64,000 nt of DNA from Deferribacteraceae bacterium UBA6799. Its GTDB lineage: Bacteria; Chrysiogenota; Deferribacteres; Deferribacterales; Geovibrionaceae. How positions within the stretch are numbered: position 1 is the first letter of the stretch; each line of letters begins with the position of its first letter. The position numbers and the translations under genes were made by a program. Of the stretch, positions 25,815 to 34,929 are shown piece by piece. Location of the stretch: contig DKFJ01000010.1 in the NCBI GenBank assembly GCA_002452335.1, forward strand, positions 201,559-265,558, given 5' to 3'. Below the pieces are notes generated by a model, which had not been told where the DNA came from, ran no database searches, and worked only from the letters and a program-made list of their open reading frames with translations.

Positions 25815-25954
25815 AAACTGTATTTTGCAGTTCAATATATGAATGTTTGAACACAATATGTAGAGAATTTTATATTATATAGTCAAGATTAGTCAATAAA
25901 AATGTTTAAATATATTCTATTCATTTGTTTTTCCTCTTAGAATATTGTCTAGAT

Positions 25955-26308
25955 ATGGATAACAAATTATTACATTTATCAGAAATCGGATGTCGTATTA
26001 AAGAGGCTCGAAAGGCTAAGGGATGGTCTCAGGAGACGCTGGCGGAGCATGTTAATATTCATGCAACCTATATGTCTCAGATCGAGACCGGAAAAGTGAA
26101 TCTGACGGTCAATATTCTTAAATCGATTTCAGACTGTTTAGATATTTCCATGAGAGACCTTTTATCTGACAAGACTGAAGAGGATGAACTGCCTAAATTT
26201 TTAAGAGAGGTCAGAAACGGCTATCTCAAAACGGCTGACGATGAGCGCGGTGCTTATATGAAAGCCGTTCGGGGGATCATCCATGCGTTCAGTTTTAAAA
26301 AAAAATAG
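25955..26308 (+). CDS. XRE-family transcriptional regulator
   Basis: The product is 117 aa from the ATG at 25955; an earlier TTG frame start at 25925 is unlikely. An HTH_3 domain spans about 10-65 with RRIKEARKAKGWSQETLAEHV-type spacing and MSQIETGKVNLTVNIL as recognition region. The C-terminal ~45 residues are charged and helical. No good ribosome site is visible, so start and level of expression are unsure. Targets are unknown. Confidence 0.85.
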   Translation: MDNKLLHLSEIGCRIKEARKAKGWSQETLAEHVNIHATYMSQIETGKVNLTVNILKSISDCLDISMRDLLSDKTEEDELPKFLREVRNGYLKTADDERGAYMKAVRGIIHAFSFKKK

Positions 26309-26437
26309 TACAACTGCTGCATTAGAATAATGCGATTTCTGTTTTGTTCTTTAAGTGCCCGTAAATCATCATAAAATTTTTTAAGTATTATGGTGGTGCG
26401 GAGTATTGTCTTAATTTACTGATTATATATGCAAACT

Positions 26438-26463
26438 GGACTAAGGCATACGCAGGACTAAGG
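26438..26463. repeat. Direct repeat GGACTAAGG, two copies 17 bp apart
   Basis: Identical 9-mers at 26438-26446 and 26455-26463 lie 65-90 bp upstream of the 7TM kinase start. They may be an activator or repressor site; the protein is unknown. Confidence 0.35.
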
Positions 26464-26529
26464 AGCCTGTGAGTGTAAATATCTTTCATTAAATAATGTT
26501 GACATTAGTCAAACTTCTGTAATGATTGT

Positions 26530-28218
26530 ATGTACGCTTATTCTATTGCGGAGATATCCTTGACATCGCCCGACTATATTTTTAACTCGATGGCTCTGTC
26601 CCAGTCCGTCGGTCTCGTTCTTTCGGCTGTAGTCTTTTTCTTATCAGTGAAGGAGTCTAAAAAGCTGGTATTGAAATATTATTCCCTTTCCATCGTGTTC
26701 AAATGCATATATCTGTTCGGTCTTGTAATGCAGTCTATGGCTGTTTCTGTGGAACTGAAAATATTCTGGGCAAACATAAAAACCTCTGCGGCCTTTTTTC
26801 TGCCGTATTTCTGGCTTATCATCACCACTCTGTTCACCATGAAAAAACAGCCGCCCAGGCTGATTACTATACTGCTGTTTATGGTGCCTGTGATAAACCT
26901 TATCGTGCTGTATGCCGACCCTTATCTTCATTTATACAGGATATCGTCTGAACTTGTGCATGTTTTCGGCACTTACTATCATCTGAAACCGATGTTCGGT
27001 GCATGGTATTATTCCGTGATGATACCGTCCATGTATGTACCTCTGTGTTTTTCTATTATGCAGCTGGGGTATGCTTTTGCCACGTCCGGCAGATACGGCC
27101 GCATGCCGTATGGGCTTCTGCTTGTCCTGACAATATTTTCTATCCTGCTCTCTGCGCCCGTGTTCAGACAGGCAGTCTCTTACGACACGTTCGGCATCTT
27201 GTCGCCGATCAGCCTTATACTTAATTTCATGGTGCTTAAGCGATACAGCTTTATGGACATGATACCTATGGCTCAGCAGACCGCTTTTGACATAATAGAT
27301 TCCGGCGTCTTTATATATGATACTAAGGGCAGGCTGGTGGACGCGAACAAGTCAGGTGAAAAGCTGAAGTCGGTAATGCCGGCTGATAACGCTTACCTGC
27401 TGTGCGGTTTTTTCAGCGGCACAGACAGAGCAGAGATCGTGCCGCAAAAGCTGATAACAGCGAAGGCGGAGGATCGGTATTATTCCGCCGTGTTCTATCA
27501 GGTTATGCACAACAAACGGCTGACAGAGGGCTATGTGGCTCTGGTTAACGATGTGACGGAAAATATGAAACTGGCGGAGATAGAGAAGGAAAAAGAGATA
27601 GTCTATCAGAAGGGTCTGATAATCAGCGATATACACGACAGCATCAGCGGCAGTGTGGGCATCATCGGAATGATAGCCGAAAATATGCTGGACAGCGGAG
27701 AGACGGACACCGAATCTGTGAAAAGGATAAAGAGCATAGCCGACGACACCCACAAAGAGGTGCGGTTCATGATGAACACATATGACAGACAGAACGCAAC
27801 ATATGAAGAGATGGCATGCGATATGAGACACATTGGCAACATCATGACGGAGGACAGCGGAATATCTTTCAGTCTGAAAGAAGAGATAGAGGAAGCGTAT
27901 CTGACCAGCGTTGTACCTTTCGGTGTATATGTCAATATTATCAGGTTTTTTAAAGAGTGCGTGGTGAACGCTGTAAAACATTCGGGCGCCTCTGAGCTGA
28001 ATACGGTGATAAAAATATTCGGTAGAGATATAATAATAGAGGTAAGAGACAACGGGCATGGATTCCCCAAAGATCTTAAAAAAGGTCGGGGGCTGAAAAA
28101 CATGGCCAGAAGGATAGAGAGGGTCAACGGAACTCTTAATATAAATAGCGATAACGGGACTGAGATAATATGCGCAATCCCGATGCAGGCTGAAAATGGA
28201 TACAGGAAAGATAGCTGA
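26530..28218 (+). CDS. 7TM-PAS sensor histidine kinase of the NarX/DesK (HisKA_3) type
   Basis: The kinase is 562 aa. About seven hydrophobic helices occupy residues 20-240 (7TM histidine-kinase N-terminal type), then a PAS-like domain (about 255-355), then HisKA_3 with His369 in SDIHDSISGSVG, and a HATPase_c domain (VRDNGHGFP, GRGLKNMARRI). It overlaps the response regulator gene by 23 bp, so the pair forms one signalling unit. Signal unknown; a hydrophobic or membrane signal is suggested by the 7TM part. No ribosome site is obvious before the ATG at 26530. Confidence 0.9.
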   Translation: MYAYSIAEISLTSPDYIFNSMALSQSVGLVLSAVVFFLSVKESKKLVLKYYSLSIVFKCIYLFGLVMQSMAVSVELKIFWANIKTSAAFFLPYFWLIITTLFTMKKQPPRLITILLFMVPVINLIVLYADPYLHLYRISSELVHVFGTYYHLKPMFGAWYYSVMIPSMYVPLCFSIMQLGYAFATSGRYGRMPYGLLLVLTIFSILLSAPVFRQAVSYDTFGILSPISLILNFMVLKRYSFMDMIPMAQQTAFDIIDSGVFIYDTKGRLVDANKSGEKLKSVMPADNAYLLCGFFSGTDRAEIVPQKLITAKAEDRYYSAVFYQVMHNKRLTEGYVALVNDVTENMKLAEIEKEKEIVYQKGLIISDIHDSISGSVGIIGMIAENMLDSGETDTESVKRIKSIADDTHKEVRFMMNTYDRQNATYEEMACDMRHIGNIMTEDSGISFSLKEEIEEAYLTSVVPFGVYVNIIRFFKECVVNAVKHSGASELNTVIKIFGRDIIIEVRDNGHGFPKDLKKGRGLKNMARRIERVNGTLNINSDNGTEIICAIPMQAENGYRKDS

Positions 28219-28840
28219 CATTATAATAGTGGAAGACGATATTAAACTGGCGGGACTGCTGAAGTCCATGCTTGACGCGTCTTCTGAATACAACTGTCTC
28301 GGCATTGCGGACAGTTTTGATCAGTGTATGGAGCTTCTGAAATCAGGCGTTCCCGATATCATAGTGGTGGATATAGACCTCAGCTCAGACATCAGCGGGC
28401 TGGATATTATAAAACATATATCAACCAACCATCCGGACACTGATGTCCTGGTTCATACTGTTCATGAGGACAACGAAACTCTGTTCGATGCTCTGCGCTT
28501 GGGCGCAAGCGGGTATATTCTGAAAAGTTCTTCGCCGCTGGAGTTTCTGACATATCTGAAACAGATGCAGAAGGGCGAAGTGCCGATCAGTCCGAAAATC
28601 GCCCGCAGGATACTTTCATTTTTTAACGAAAAGAAACAGGATGAGTACGAACCCCTGTCCTCCAGAGAGATAGAGATACTCCGTATGGCTGACAGAGGAT
28701 ACACCTATAAGCAGATAGCCGACATAATGGGCATCAGCCCCCACACGGTGCATGCCCACCTGAAACAGGTATATGCCAAACTTCAAGTTACGTCCAAGAG
28801 TGAAGCACTGAAAAAAGCCAGAAAAATGACTCTTCTGTAG
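28196..28840 (+). CDS. NarL/LuxR-family response regulator
   Basis: The protein is 214 aa. Its receiver domain has the acidic pair in VVEDD (about 13-14), the phosphorylated Asp in IIVVDIDLS (about 61), and Lys in YILKSS (about 112). The GerE-type HTH at 150-210 includes LSSREIEILRMADRGYTYKQIA and GISPHTVHAHL. It is the partner of the overlapping 7TM kinase. Two NarL-like palindromes downstream, around the promoter of the lipoprotein gene, are likely targets. Confidence 0.93.
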   Translation: MDTGKIADIIIVEDDIKLAGLLKSMLDASSEYNCLGIADSFDQCMELLKSGVPDIIVVDIDLSSDISGLDIIKHISTNHPDTDVLVHTVHEDNETLFDALRLGASGYILKSSSPLEFLTYLKQMQKGEVPISPKIARRILSFFNEKKQDEYEPLSSREIEILRMADRGYTYKQIADIMGISPHTVHAHLKQVYAKLQVTSKSEALKKARKMTLL

Positions 28841-28846
28841 ACCTAT

Positions 28847-28861
28847 TACCAATAGCGGGTA
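28847..28861. promoter_or_regulatory. NarL-like palindrome 1 (TACC...GGGTA)
   Basis: TACCAATAGCGGGTA, with outer ATTACC/GGTAAT arms, starts 6 bp after the response regulator stop. Its centre is about 50 bp upstream of the -10-like TATAAT at 28904-28909, a position suited to activation. Confidence 0.5.
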
Positions 28862-28903
28862 ATAAGTTTATTTAAAAAAAGCCTTATATATCAACAATCG
28901 TTG

Positions 28904-28909
28904 TATAAT
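28904..28909 (+). promoter_or_regulatory. -10 element upstream of the DUF1566 lipoprotein gene
   Basis: A perfect TATAAT lies between the two NarL-like palindromes. No good -35 box is found at 17 bp spacing, which agrees with a promoter needing an activator. Confidence 0.45.
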
Positions 28910-28934
28910 TTCCGCACTATTTTCCTATAAAAAA

Positions 28935-28950
28935 TACCCAACTGCGGGTA
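28935..28950. promoter_or_regulatory. NarL-like palindrome 2 (TACCCAA-CT-GCGGGTA)
   Basis: The 16-bp site fits the 7-2-7 inverted heptamer arrangement bound by NarL dimers. It lies downstream of the -10 element, where binding would repress or fine-tune. It shares GCGGGTAAT with palindrome 1. Confidence 0.55.
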
Positions 28951-29014
28951 ATTGTAATCTCTTTGCGCACGAAATATAATCAAGTGTTTTTTAGCTTATT
29001 ATTCGGAGGAAATT

Positions 29015-30964
29015 ATGCGGTACCTTTTTGCGCTTCTATTGATAATTGCCCTGTCACTCTCCGGCTGTGGAGGAGGAGGCGGTTCATCCGGTTCTTCAGG
29101 GACTACATATTCAGGTACAGCTGTATCTGCCACAACAGACAGTACCGGAAGAGCGACAATTATCAGCTCAACTCTCGGTGTCTCTTATGAGATTCTGGCG
29201 GTGGACAGCTCCGGAAATCCTGTCTCCGATGTAACGATAGAATATTCAGAAACGGACGGCAAATCCATCGTATATCTGAAGGATTCCGCAGGAATCTACA
29301 GCGACGTAATTCTGATAGGCACACCAACTGAACTTTCCACAGCAGCCCCCAGATTCAAAAGCAAAATATACGGCAGAAGCACAGGGTATAACCTCGGCGT
29401 AACTCTGCAAACCAGATCCGCGTCAACAGTTGGTTTTACCTCTAACGCCTACGATCTGCACTCTGTATATATATCAGAAGGTTCACGCACAGGCACAGGC
29501 TGGACGACAGACTGTTATAGCACATCAGAGCTTATATCTGAACTCCAGACAATGAGCACAGCCAAAGAGGCCGTGTTCAGCTTCAGTGGAGATGTGGCGG
29601 ATGAGGATATAAAATATCTTAAACTCGCAGGCTCGTGGTTTTCAAACGGTAATTTTAGTACCGCCATGCAGACAAGGCTGAAAGCGGTTTACGGTCTGGA
29701 CAATACAACTCTTGCTCTGGCAAACTTTCAGATGACCTGTTACGAGCCCACAGACGGAGCTCTGTACGATGGCGGCATAGGCACAGTCTGCGATATCATC
29801 AAGTCTTCATCAGTTTGCTCATCAACTCCCGGTAACAATGCTCCGGTGATTAGCGGAACACCGACAACATATCAGCTTATCGGTGCATACAGCTTTGCCC
29901 CTACAGCGACAGATGCGGATAGCGACACCATGACATGGAGCATAGCAAATAAACCAAGCTGGGCAACGTTCGACACTGCAACAGGTGCGCTGACAGGCAC
30001 AGCCACAGCAGGCATATACGAAGGGATAACGATAACAGTTTCAGACGGCACGGATATAGATTCTGTGACATTCGACCTGACAGTAGTCACATGGATACTC
30101 ACAAAGACAGGTCAGGACGGATGCTGGAACACCGCAGGGGCAAGCATCTCATGTACAGGCACAGGACAGGACGGAGAATATCAGAAGGGAACCGCTGCGA
30201 GCTACACCAGAGATTCCGGCTCAGGGCATTATATCACCGACAATGTGAACGGTCTTATCTGGTATGACCCCGGGACTGAAGTTCTGGAATCATGGACAGA
30301 TGCCGTGACCTACTGCGCAGATCTGAACACAGGCGAAACCGACTGGAGACTTCCGTCGGTCAAAGAACTCGAATCCATCGCAGATTTCGGCACATATTCT
30401 CCGGCGGCTGACGCTTTATTATTTGAAAACTTACGCTCAAATTACTACTGGTCGTCCACTGAAGTTTCTGGTTGGGTCGCAACGGCATGGAGTACATATT
30501 TCCGTGACGGCAACTCACTATTCTTGGATGAAGCTGATGAACACTACGTCTTTTGTGCCAGAGGCAATGAATATCCCGCTGCGAACTTCACAAGGGATAA
30601 TACAAAATCCATAGTCACAGACAACAACACAGGGCTGATGTGGCAAGACGATGCAGACACTTTTGCTATGAACTGGGCTGCGGCGTTGGCTTATTGTGAG
30701 GACAAGGTGCTCGGAGGATACAGCGACTGGAGACTGCCTAATTTAAGAGAACTGATTTCTATTCGAGACGAAAGCACCTATCAACCATCAATCAGCAGTG
30801 TGTTTCAGAATACTTCCTCATTTAATCAGCACTGGACTTCGACCTCATATCAGGTTTTTGACGGCACGCTTGCCGCATGGGTTGTCTGGTTTGATTATGG
30901 AATTGCCACTTATGCAGATAAAACAGACAACGCTAATATCCGCTGTGTCAGAGGCGGACTGTAA
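29015..30964 (+). CDS. Surface lipoprotein with Ig-like (He_PIG) domain and two DUF1566 (Lcl C-terminal) domains
   Basis: The precursor is 649 aa. The signal peptide ends in lipobox LSGC (Cys18), followed by a Gly/Ser linker. A beta-rich region follows (30-265). Residues about 270-355 form an Ig-like He_PIG domain (APVISGTPTTYQ, TWSIANKPSWATFDTATGALTG). Two DUF1566 domains follow at about 390-525 and 530-648, each with the GLIW/GLMW-W-A-YC-DWRLP-EL-W(S/T)S-RCVRG pattern. This domain has a C-type-lectin-like fold in Legionella Lcl adhesins. GGAGG precedes the ATG. It is a likely target of the NarL-type system upstream and likely an adhesin or surface-exposed binding protein (inference). Confidence 0.82.
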   Translation: MRYLFALLLIIALSLSGCGGGGGSSGSSGTTYSGTAVSATTDSTGRATIISSTLGVSYEILAVDSSGNPVSDVTIEYSETDGKSIVYLKDSAGIYSDVILIGTPTELSTAAPRFKSKIYGRSTGYNLGVTLQTRSASTVGFTSNAYDLHSVYISEGSRTGTGWTTDCYSTSELISELQTMSTAKEAVFSFSGDVADEDIKYLKLAGSWFSNGNFSTAMQTRLKAVYGLDNTTLALANFQMTCYEPTDGALYDGGIGTVCDIIKSSSVCSSTPGNNAPVISGTPTTYQLIGAYSFAPTATDADSDTMTWSIANKPSWATFDTATGALTGTATAGIYEGITITVSDGTDIDSVTFDLTVVTWILTKTGQDGCWNTAGASISCTGTGQDGEYQKGTAASYTRDSGSGHYITDNVNGLIWYDPGTEVLESWTDAVTYCADLNTGETDWRLPSVKELESIADFGTYSPAADALLFENLRSNYYWSSTEVSGWVATAWSTYFRDGNSLFLDEADEHYVFCARGNEYPAANFTRDNTKSIVTDNNTGLMWQDDADTFAMNWAAALAYCEDKVLGGYSDWRLPNLRELISIRDESTYQPSISSVFQNTSSFNQHWTSTSYQVFDGTLAAWVVWFDYGIATYADKTDNANIRCVRGGL

Positions 30965-30988
30965 TATTCCCTTTCTCTCATAAATTTT

Positions 30989-31018
30989 AAAAAGCTCCCC
31001 AAATTCGGGGAGCTTTTT
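30989..31018 (+). terminator. Rho-independent terminator after the lipoprotein gene
   Basis: AAAAAGCTCCCC and GGGGAGCTTTTT form a perfect 12-bp stem around a 6-nt loop, ending in T5. It lies 25 bp after the stop codon. Confidence 0.92.
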
Positions 31019-31207
31019 GATTGTTATTCAGTCCAGAATATTTTTTCTGACAGCGCCGCCCAGATGGGAGCATCAGAAATGTGAGAATAAGAGCTGTGTA
31101 GGTTATGTCTGCACGTTTGATGATGAAATATAAAAACGGTTTTCGTTAAGTGATCAAAATACGGGACGATGCAGTAATTATAAGAAACATTATCATGGAG
31201 CATTTTC

Positions 31208-32278
31208 ATGCAGATATCGGAGACGGGAAGTCTGAGCACTATAACCGATTCGTCCGCTGCCCATAAGCAGACCGAAACGGGTATAGCTGAAAAAGCGGCG
31301 GATGAGTATATTGCCGGAATTTTCAGCAAACCGCAGATATATAATTCGTCGGGAACATTCGGACCGGACATCACATCTTCGCTGATATCCAATGATAATG
31401 CTCTGAATAATTTCAAAGAGATATTCGGCACGGGCGAAGATGCCCGGACGGAAGAGAACGCAGATCCGGCGGCGGAGATGATAGAAAAGATACTGAACGC
31501 ATCCGCCGGAACAGATAATTCATTCATGGCCTCCGATCGGGGCGACAGTATGCTGGTGGAAGAGGTTTCCGGTGTCACCATCAATGCCAAAGACGGCGAT
31601 GACAAGGTGTATCTGGAGGACGCGGACGGAGTCGCTCTTAATATGGGCGATGGTGATGACCAGGTCTCCATGAAAGACAGTGTCAAAAACGCTGCCGCGA
31701 ATATGGGCGATGGTGACGATACAGTGAACGTTTACGGAGCAAAAGGCGTAGTGGTATCCGGCGATTCAGGCGACGACAGCGTCAATGTGGAGAGCGGAGA
31801 GGACGTGTATATCAGCGGCGGTTCAGGGAACGACACTATTAATATAACTCAGGCGGTCAACCTGACTATAGACGGCGGGGACGGGGACGACCAGATCATT
31901 CTGAAAGAAGGACAGTTCGGAGACATCTCAGGCGGCAGCGGCAGTGATGTCATCAACGGAGCCGGGAACATCGCCGGCGGTACAGGCAACGACTTTATCA
32001 GTCTGCACAGGGCATATTCCTCTGAAACCTATTCAGTGGTTCAGACCAAGCTGACATATAATATAGGAGACGGGCATGATGTGGTCTCCGGAGCGGACGG
32101 GAACACCACTATAGAACTGAACGGCATATCGTCTAAGGATGTCGAGATCAAGGAAGAGGTCGGCAAATCCGGCAAAAGAGAAAAAGTGATATCTATGAAA
32201 GACGGTTCAGGGAGCATCAGATTGCAGGGCGGTTCCGGAGCGAAACTGGCATTCTCGGACGGGGTGGCGGTGCTGTAG
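31208..32278 (+). CDS. Second RTX-type beta-roll protein, paralogue of the one at 6352-7725
   Basis: This 356-aa protein has tandem acidic Gly-Asp repeats from about 120 to 260 (MGDGDDQV, MGDGDDTV, SGDSGDDSV, SGGSGNDTI, GGDGDDQI, SGGSGSDVI, AGGTGNDFI). A C-terminal domain shared with the paralogue follows (ISLHRAYSS, MKDGSGSIRL). Both proteins start MQI and have a Ser/Thr-rich first 20 residues without a signal peptide. GGAG sits 7 nt before the ATG. Calcium-dependent folding is expected from the repeats. Secretion route and function are unknown. Confidence 0.8.
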   Translation: MQISETGSLSTITDSSAAHKQTETGIAEKAADEYIAGIFSKPQIYNSSGTFGPDITSSLISNDNALNNFKEIFGTGEDARTEENADPAAEMIEKILNASAGTDNSFMASDRGDSMLVEEVSGVTINAKDGDDKVYLEDADGVALNMGDGDDQVSMKDSVKNAAANMGDGDDTVNVYGAKGVVVSGDSGDDSVNVESGEDVYISGGSGNDTINITQAVNLTIDGGDGDDQIILKEGQFGDISGGSGSDVINGAGNIAGGTGNDFISLHRAYSSETYSVVQTKLTYNIGDGHDVVSGADGNTTIELNGISSKDVEIKEEVGKSGKREKVISMKDGSGSIRLQGGSGAKLAFSDGVAVL

Positions 32279-32351
32279 CTTCCGTCCGGACATATCTTCT
32301 TAAACTTATACTAAAAATCTGACCATAATAGACATTTCATTATGATATATG

Positions 32352-32369
32352 TGTTATAATACTATAACA
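32352..32369. promoter_or_regulatory. Inverted repeat TGTTATA-N4-TATAACA before the CHASE kinase
   Basis: A perfect 7-bp palindrome with a 4-bp spacer ends 10 bp before the start codon at 32380, overlapping the probable promoter or translation start region. It may be a repressor site. Confidence 0.4.
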
Positions 32370-32379
32370 GGCAAAATAA

Positions 32380-34929
32380 ATGAGTATTATAAAACGATTT
32401 ATATCATTCATTCCTTACGCGGTTTTTATTCTGATGATGTTGTCCGCTATTTTTCTGTTCATAGATCAGGAAAAACTCCTCAATATTCAAATCAATAGTA
32501 ATATCAAGTATATATCTTATGAGATAACAGGCAAGACAGCCAGCCGTATGAAATCATATGAACAGGTATTAAAAGGGATAAAGGGTTTGTATGTATCAAA
32601 AGATTATAACATCTCCAGAAAAGATCTGCTGGAATACGCCGCTCAGCTCGAAATAGATAAAAACCTGCCGGGCGTTCAGGCGGTGGGGTTCTCCAGCTAT
32701 ATATCATCAGACAGGGTGAAAGAGCATACCGAACAGGCGCACGCGGATGGATACACGTCCTACGCTCTGCGTTCCAACGCCGCTAAAACGCACTATATAG
32801 CGGTGGATATCATGTATCCGGACACAGAGGAGAACCGGCGGGTTTATGGTTTCGACCTTTCCAGCGAGCCTGTGCGGGCGCAGATGCTGCGGTATGCGGT
32901 TCATTCCCACACAACGGGGCTTTCCCGGAAAATAGTCCTGAAACAGGAGCTGACGGATAAGGATGCTCCGGCCGGTGTACTGATGTCTGTACCTATGTTC
33001 AGAGGCAATGAACTTTTCGGGGTGATCTCCGCTCCTTTCCGCATCCATGACCTGATATACGGGATTTTTAAAGGCGATATGAAAGATCTTGCCGTCAGAA
33101 TATATGATTCCTCAGTTTCGCCGGACAACATCCTTTTTGAAACAGATAACTATCTGGATAAAGTCGAGGGGCATACAGTCACTCTGCCGATAGATCTTTA
33201 CGGAAGTAAATGGATAGTGCAGGCGGACGCTACCGCCAAATATCTATCTCAGTTCGACAACAGCAAGCCGTATGTGATATTTGCCGGTGTTTTTGTGATA
33301 GGTGTTCTGCTGGCTGTTCTGGCTCAGATACTTCTGATAACCAGAAACAAAACATACGCCATGGCAAAACGCATAGCCAACAGGCTGGTGGAGAGCGAGA
33401 ACAGATTTCATAAGACATTCGAGCAGGCATCCGTGGGAATTGTCATTACCTCGCTGGATCTGCGGATTATGAGCACTAACAGCTCATTCCGGGATATAGT
33501 CAGATGCTCCGAGCCGGACGCTTCCGGACGGATACTGACGGATTTCATAGCAAAATCTGACAGGGAAGATGTAGAAAAAAACTTTCAGCTCATGGCGGAA
33601 TCAAGGCTGAAAGGGTATAAGACAGAAAAAAGAATTATCTCCAGAACAAACGGCGAAAAATGGGCGGAGATAAACGCCTCTGTTTATTTCGACACCAACG
33701 GTGTCGCCAGATATCTGATTTTCGTAATTCAGGACATATCACGCAGAAAAACAGCCGAGGAATCCCTCCTGGAACTTAGCATGCAGCAGGCGGCTATTCT
33801 GAACAATTCACTGACTGCTATTATGAAAGTGAGAAACAGAAAGGTAGAATGGGTTAACAAGGCGTTCGAGGATATTTTCGGTTACAGCAACGCCGAGATG
33901 ATAGGAAACTCCACCAGAGTTCTGCATACTTCTGAGGCTGAGTATGAAGAATTCGGACGGGACGTGGATAACTATGAAAAGATGCTCAGAGAAGGTTACG
34001 CCCAGACTCAGGTGGAGATGCTGAGAAAAGACGGATCGTCCATCTGGGTGGATATCTCCGGAAAGCTGATAGGTCAGACGCCGGAATCATCGTCTATATG
34101 GGTGATGAACGATGTTACATCCAGAAAAGAGTCACAGGACAAGCTGATGGATCTCAACGCCAATCTGGAATGTAAAGTGGTGGAGGAGATACAGAAGAGG
34201 ATAGAGCAGGAGCGGCTGTTCATGCAGCAGGGCAGGATGGCGGCGATGGGCGAGATGATAGGCGCTATAGCCCACCAGTGGCGTCAGCCCCTTAATATAG
34301 TCTCTCTGGTGGTGCAGAACATCTCTGATGATTTCAACGACAGCACGCTGACGAAGGAGGCCATGGCGGAGTATCTGGAAAACGTTCTGGAACAGCTCCA
34401 GCATATGTCCTGTACCATAGACGATTTCAGAAATTTCTTTCAGATAGCTAAGGACAATGAGGAGTTCGATCCCGCATATCAGGTGATGAGAGTCCTTCAG
34501 CTCATCAACGCCCAGCTCAGATCGCATGATATAAAGGTGAACGTGACACAGGGAGCGCCCTGCGTCATCTCCGGTATTCCCAACGAACTCTCGCAGGTGA
34601 TGCTGAATGTTATAAATAACTCGAAAGACGCTTTTACGGCGAACAGCATAAGCGGTCCACGCATAGATATCAGCGTCGGATGCGAAGACGGCGAAGCGGT
34701 TATCAGAATACTGGACAACGGCGGGGGAATACCCGAAAGCATCAGGGATAGAATATTCGACCCCTATTTCACCACCAAGAGAAAAGAGATAGGCACAGGC
34801 ATAGGGCTCTACATGAGCAAAATGATAATCACCGACCATTTCAGAGGAACAATAGAGTTTGAGAATAAGAACGGGGGAGTGGAGTTCGTTATCAGAATCC
34901 CTGTCTCAGCTTCAGAAAACCCGTCCTAA
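32380..34929 (+). CDS. CHASE-PAS-PAS sensor histidine kinase
   Basis: The kinase is 849 aa. TM1 is about 8-30; the periplasmic CHASE domain about 45-290 (GVQAVGFSSY, VDIMYPDTEENRRVYGFDL); TM2 about 298-322. Two PAS domains follow (about 340-460 and 470-585, each with a PAC-like end such as FVIQDISRRKTAEE). A coiled linker, then AHQWRQPLN with His632, then HATPase_c (NVINNSKDA, DNGGGIP, GTGIGLYMSK). No response regulator is adjacent. CHASE domains sense small extracellular ligands. It ends convergent with, and overlapping by 4 bp, the LysR gene. Confidence 0.92.
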   Translation: MSIIKRFISFIPYAVFILMMLSAIFLFIDQEKLLNIQINSNIKYISYEITGKTASRMKSYEQVLKGIKGLYVSKDYNISRKDLLEYAAQLEIDKNLPGVQAVGFSSYISSDRVKEHTEQAHADGYTSYALRSNAAKTHYIAVDIMYPDTEENRRVYGFDLSSEPVRAQMLRYAVHSHTTGLSRKIVLKQELTDKDAPAGVLMSVPMFRGNELFGVISAPFRIHDLIYGIFKGDMKDLAVRIYDSSVSPDNILFETDNYLDKVEGHTVTLPIDLYGSKWIVQADATAKYLSQFDNSKPYVIFAGVFVIGVLLAVLAQILLITRNKTYAMAKRIANRLVESENRFHKTFEQASVGIVITSLDLRIMSTNSSFRDIVRCSEPDASGRILTDFIAKSDREDVEKNFQLMAESRLKGYKTEKRIISRTNGEKWAEINASVYFDTNGVARYLIFVIQDISRRKTAEESLLELSMQQAAILNNSLTAIMKVRNRKVEWVNKAFEDIFGYSNAEMIGNSTRVLHTSEAEYEEFGRDVDNYEKMLREGYAQTQVEMLRKDGSSIWVDISGKLIGQTPESSSIWVMNDVTSRKESQDKLMDLNANLECKVVEEIQKRIEQERLFMQQGRMAAMGEMIGAIAHQWRQPLNIVSLVVQNISDDFNDSTLTKEAMAEYLENVLEQLQHMSCTIDDFRNFFQIAKDNEEFDPAYQVMRVLQLINAQLRSHDIKVNVTQGAPCVISGIPNELSQVMLNVINNSKDAFTANSISGPRIDISVGCEDGEAVIRILDNGGGIPESIRDRIFDPYFTTKRKEIGTGIGLYMSKMIITDHFRGTIEFENKNGGVEFVIRIPVSASENPS

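Noticed and set aside
30200..30964. Diversity-generating retroelement target in the DUF1566 region
   Set aside because: No reverse transcriptase, template repeat or adenine-biased variable repeat is seen in the window.
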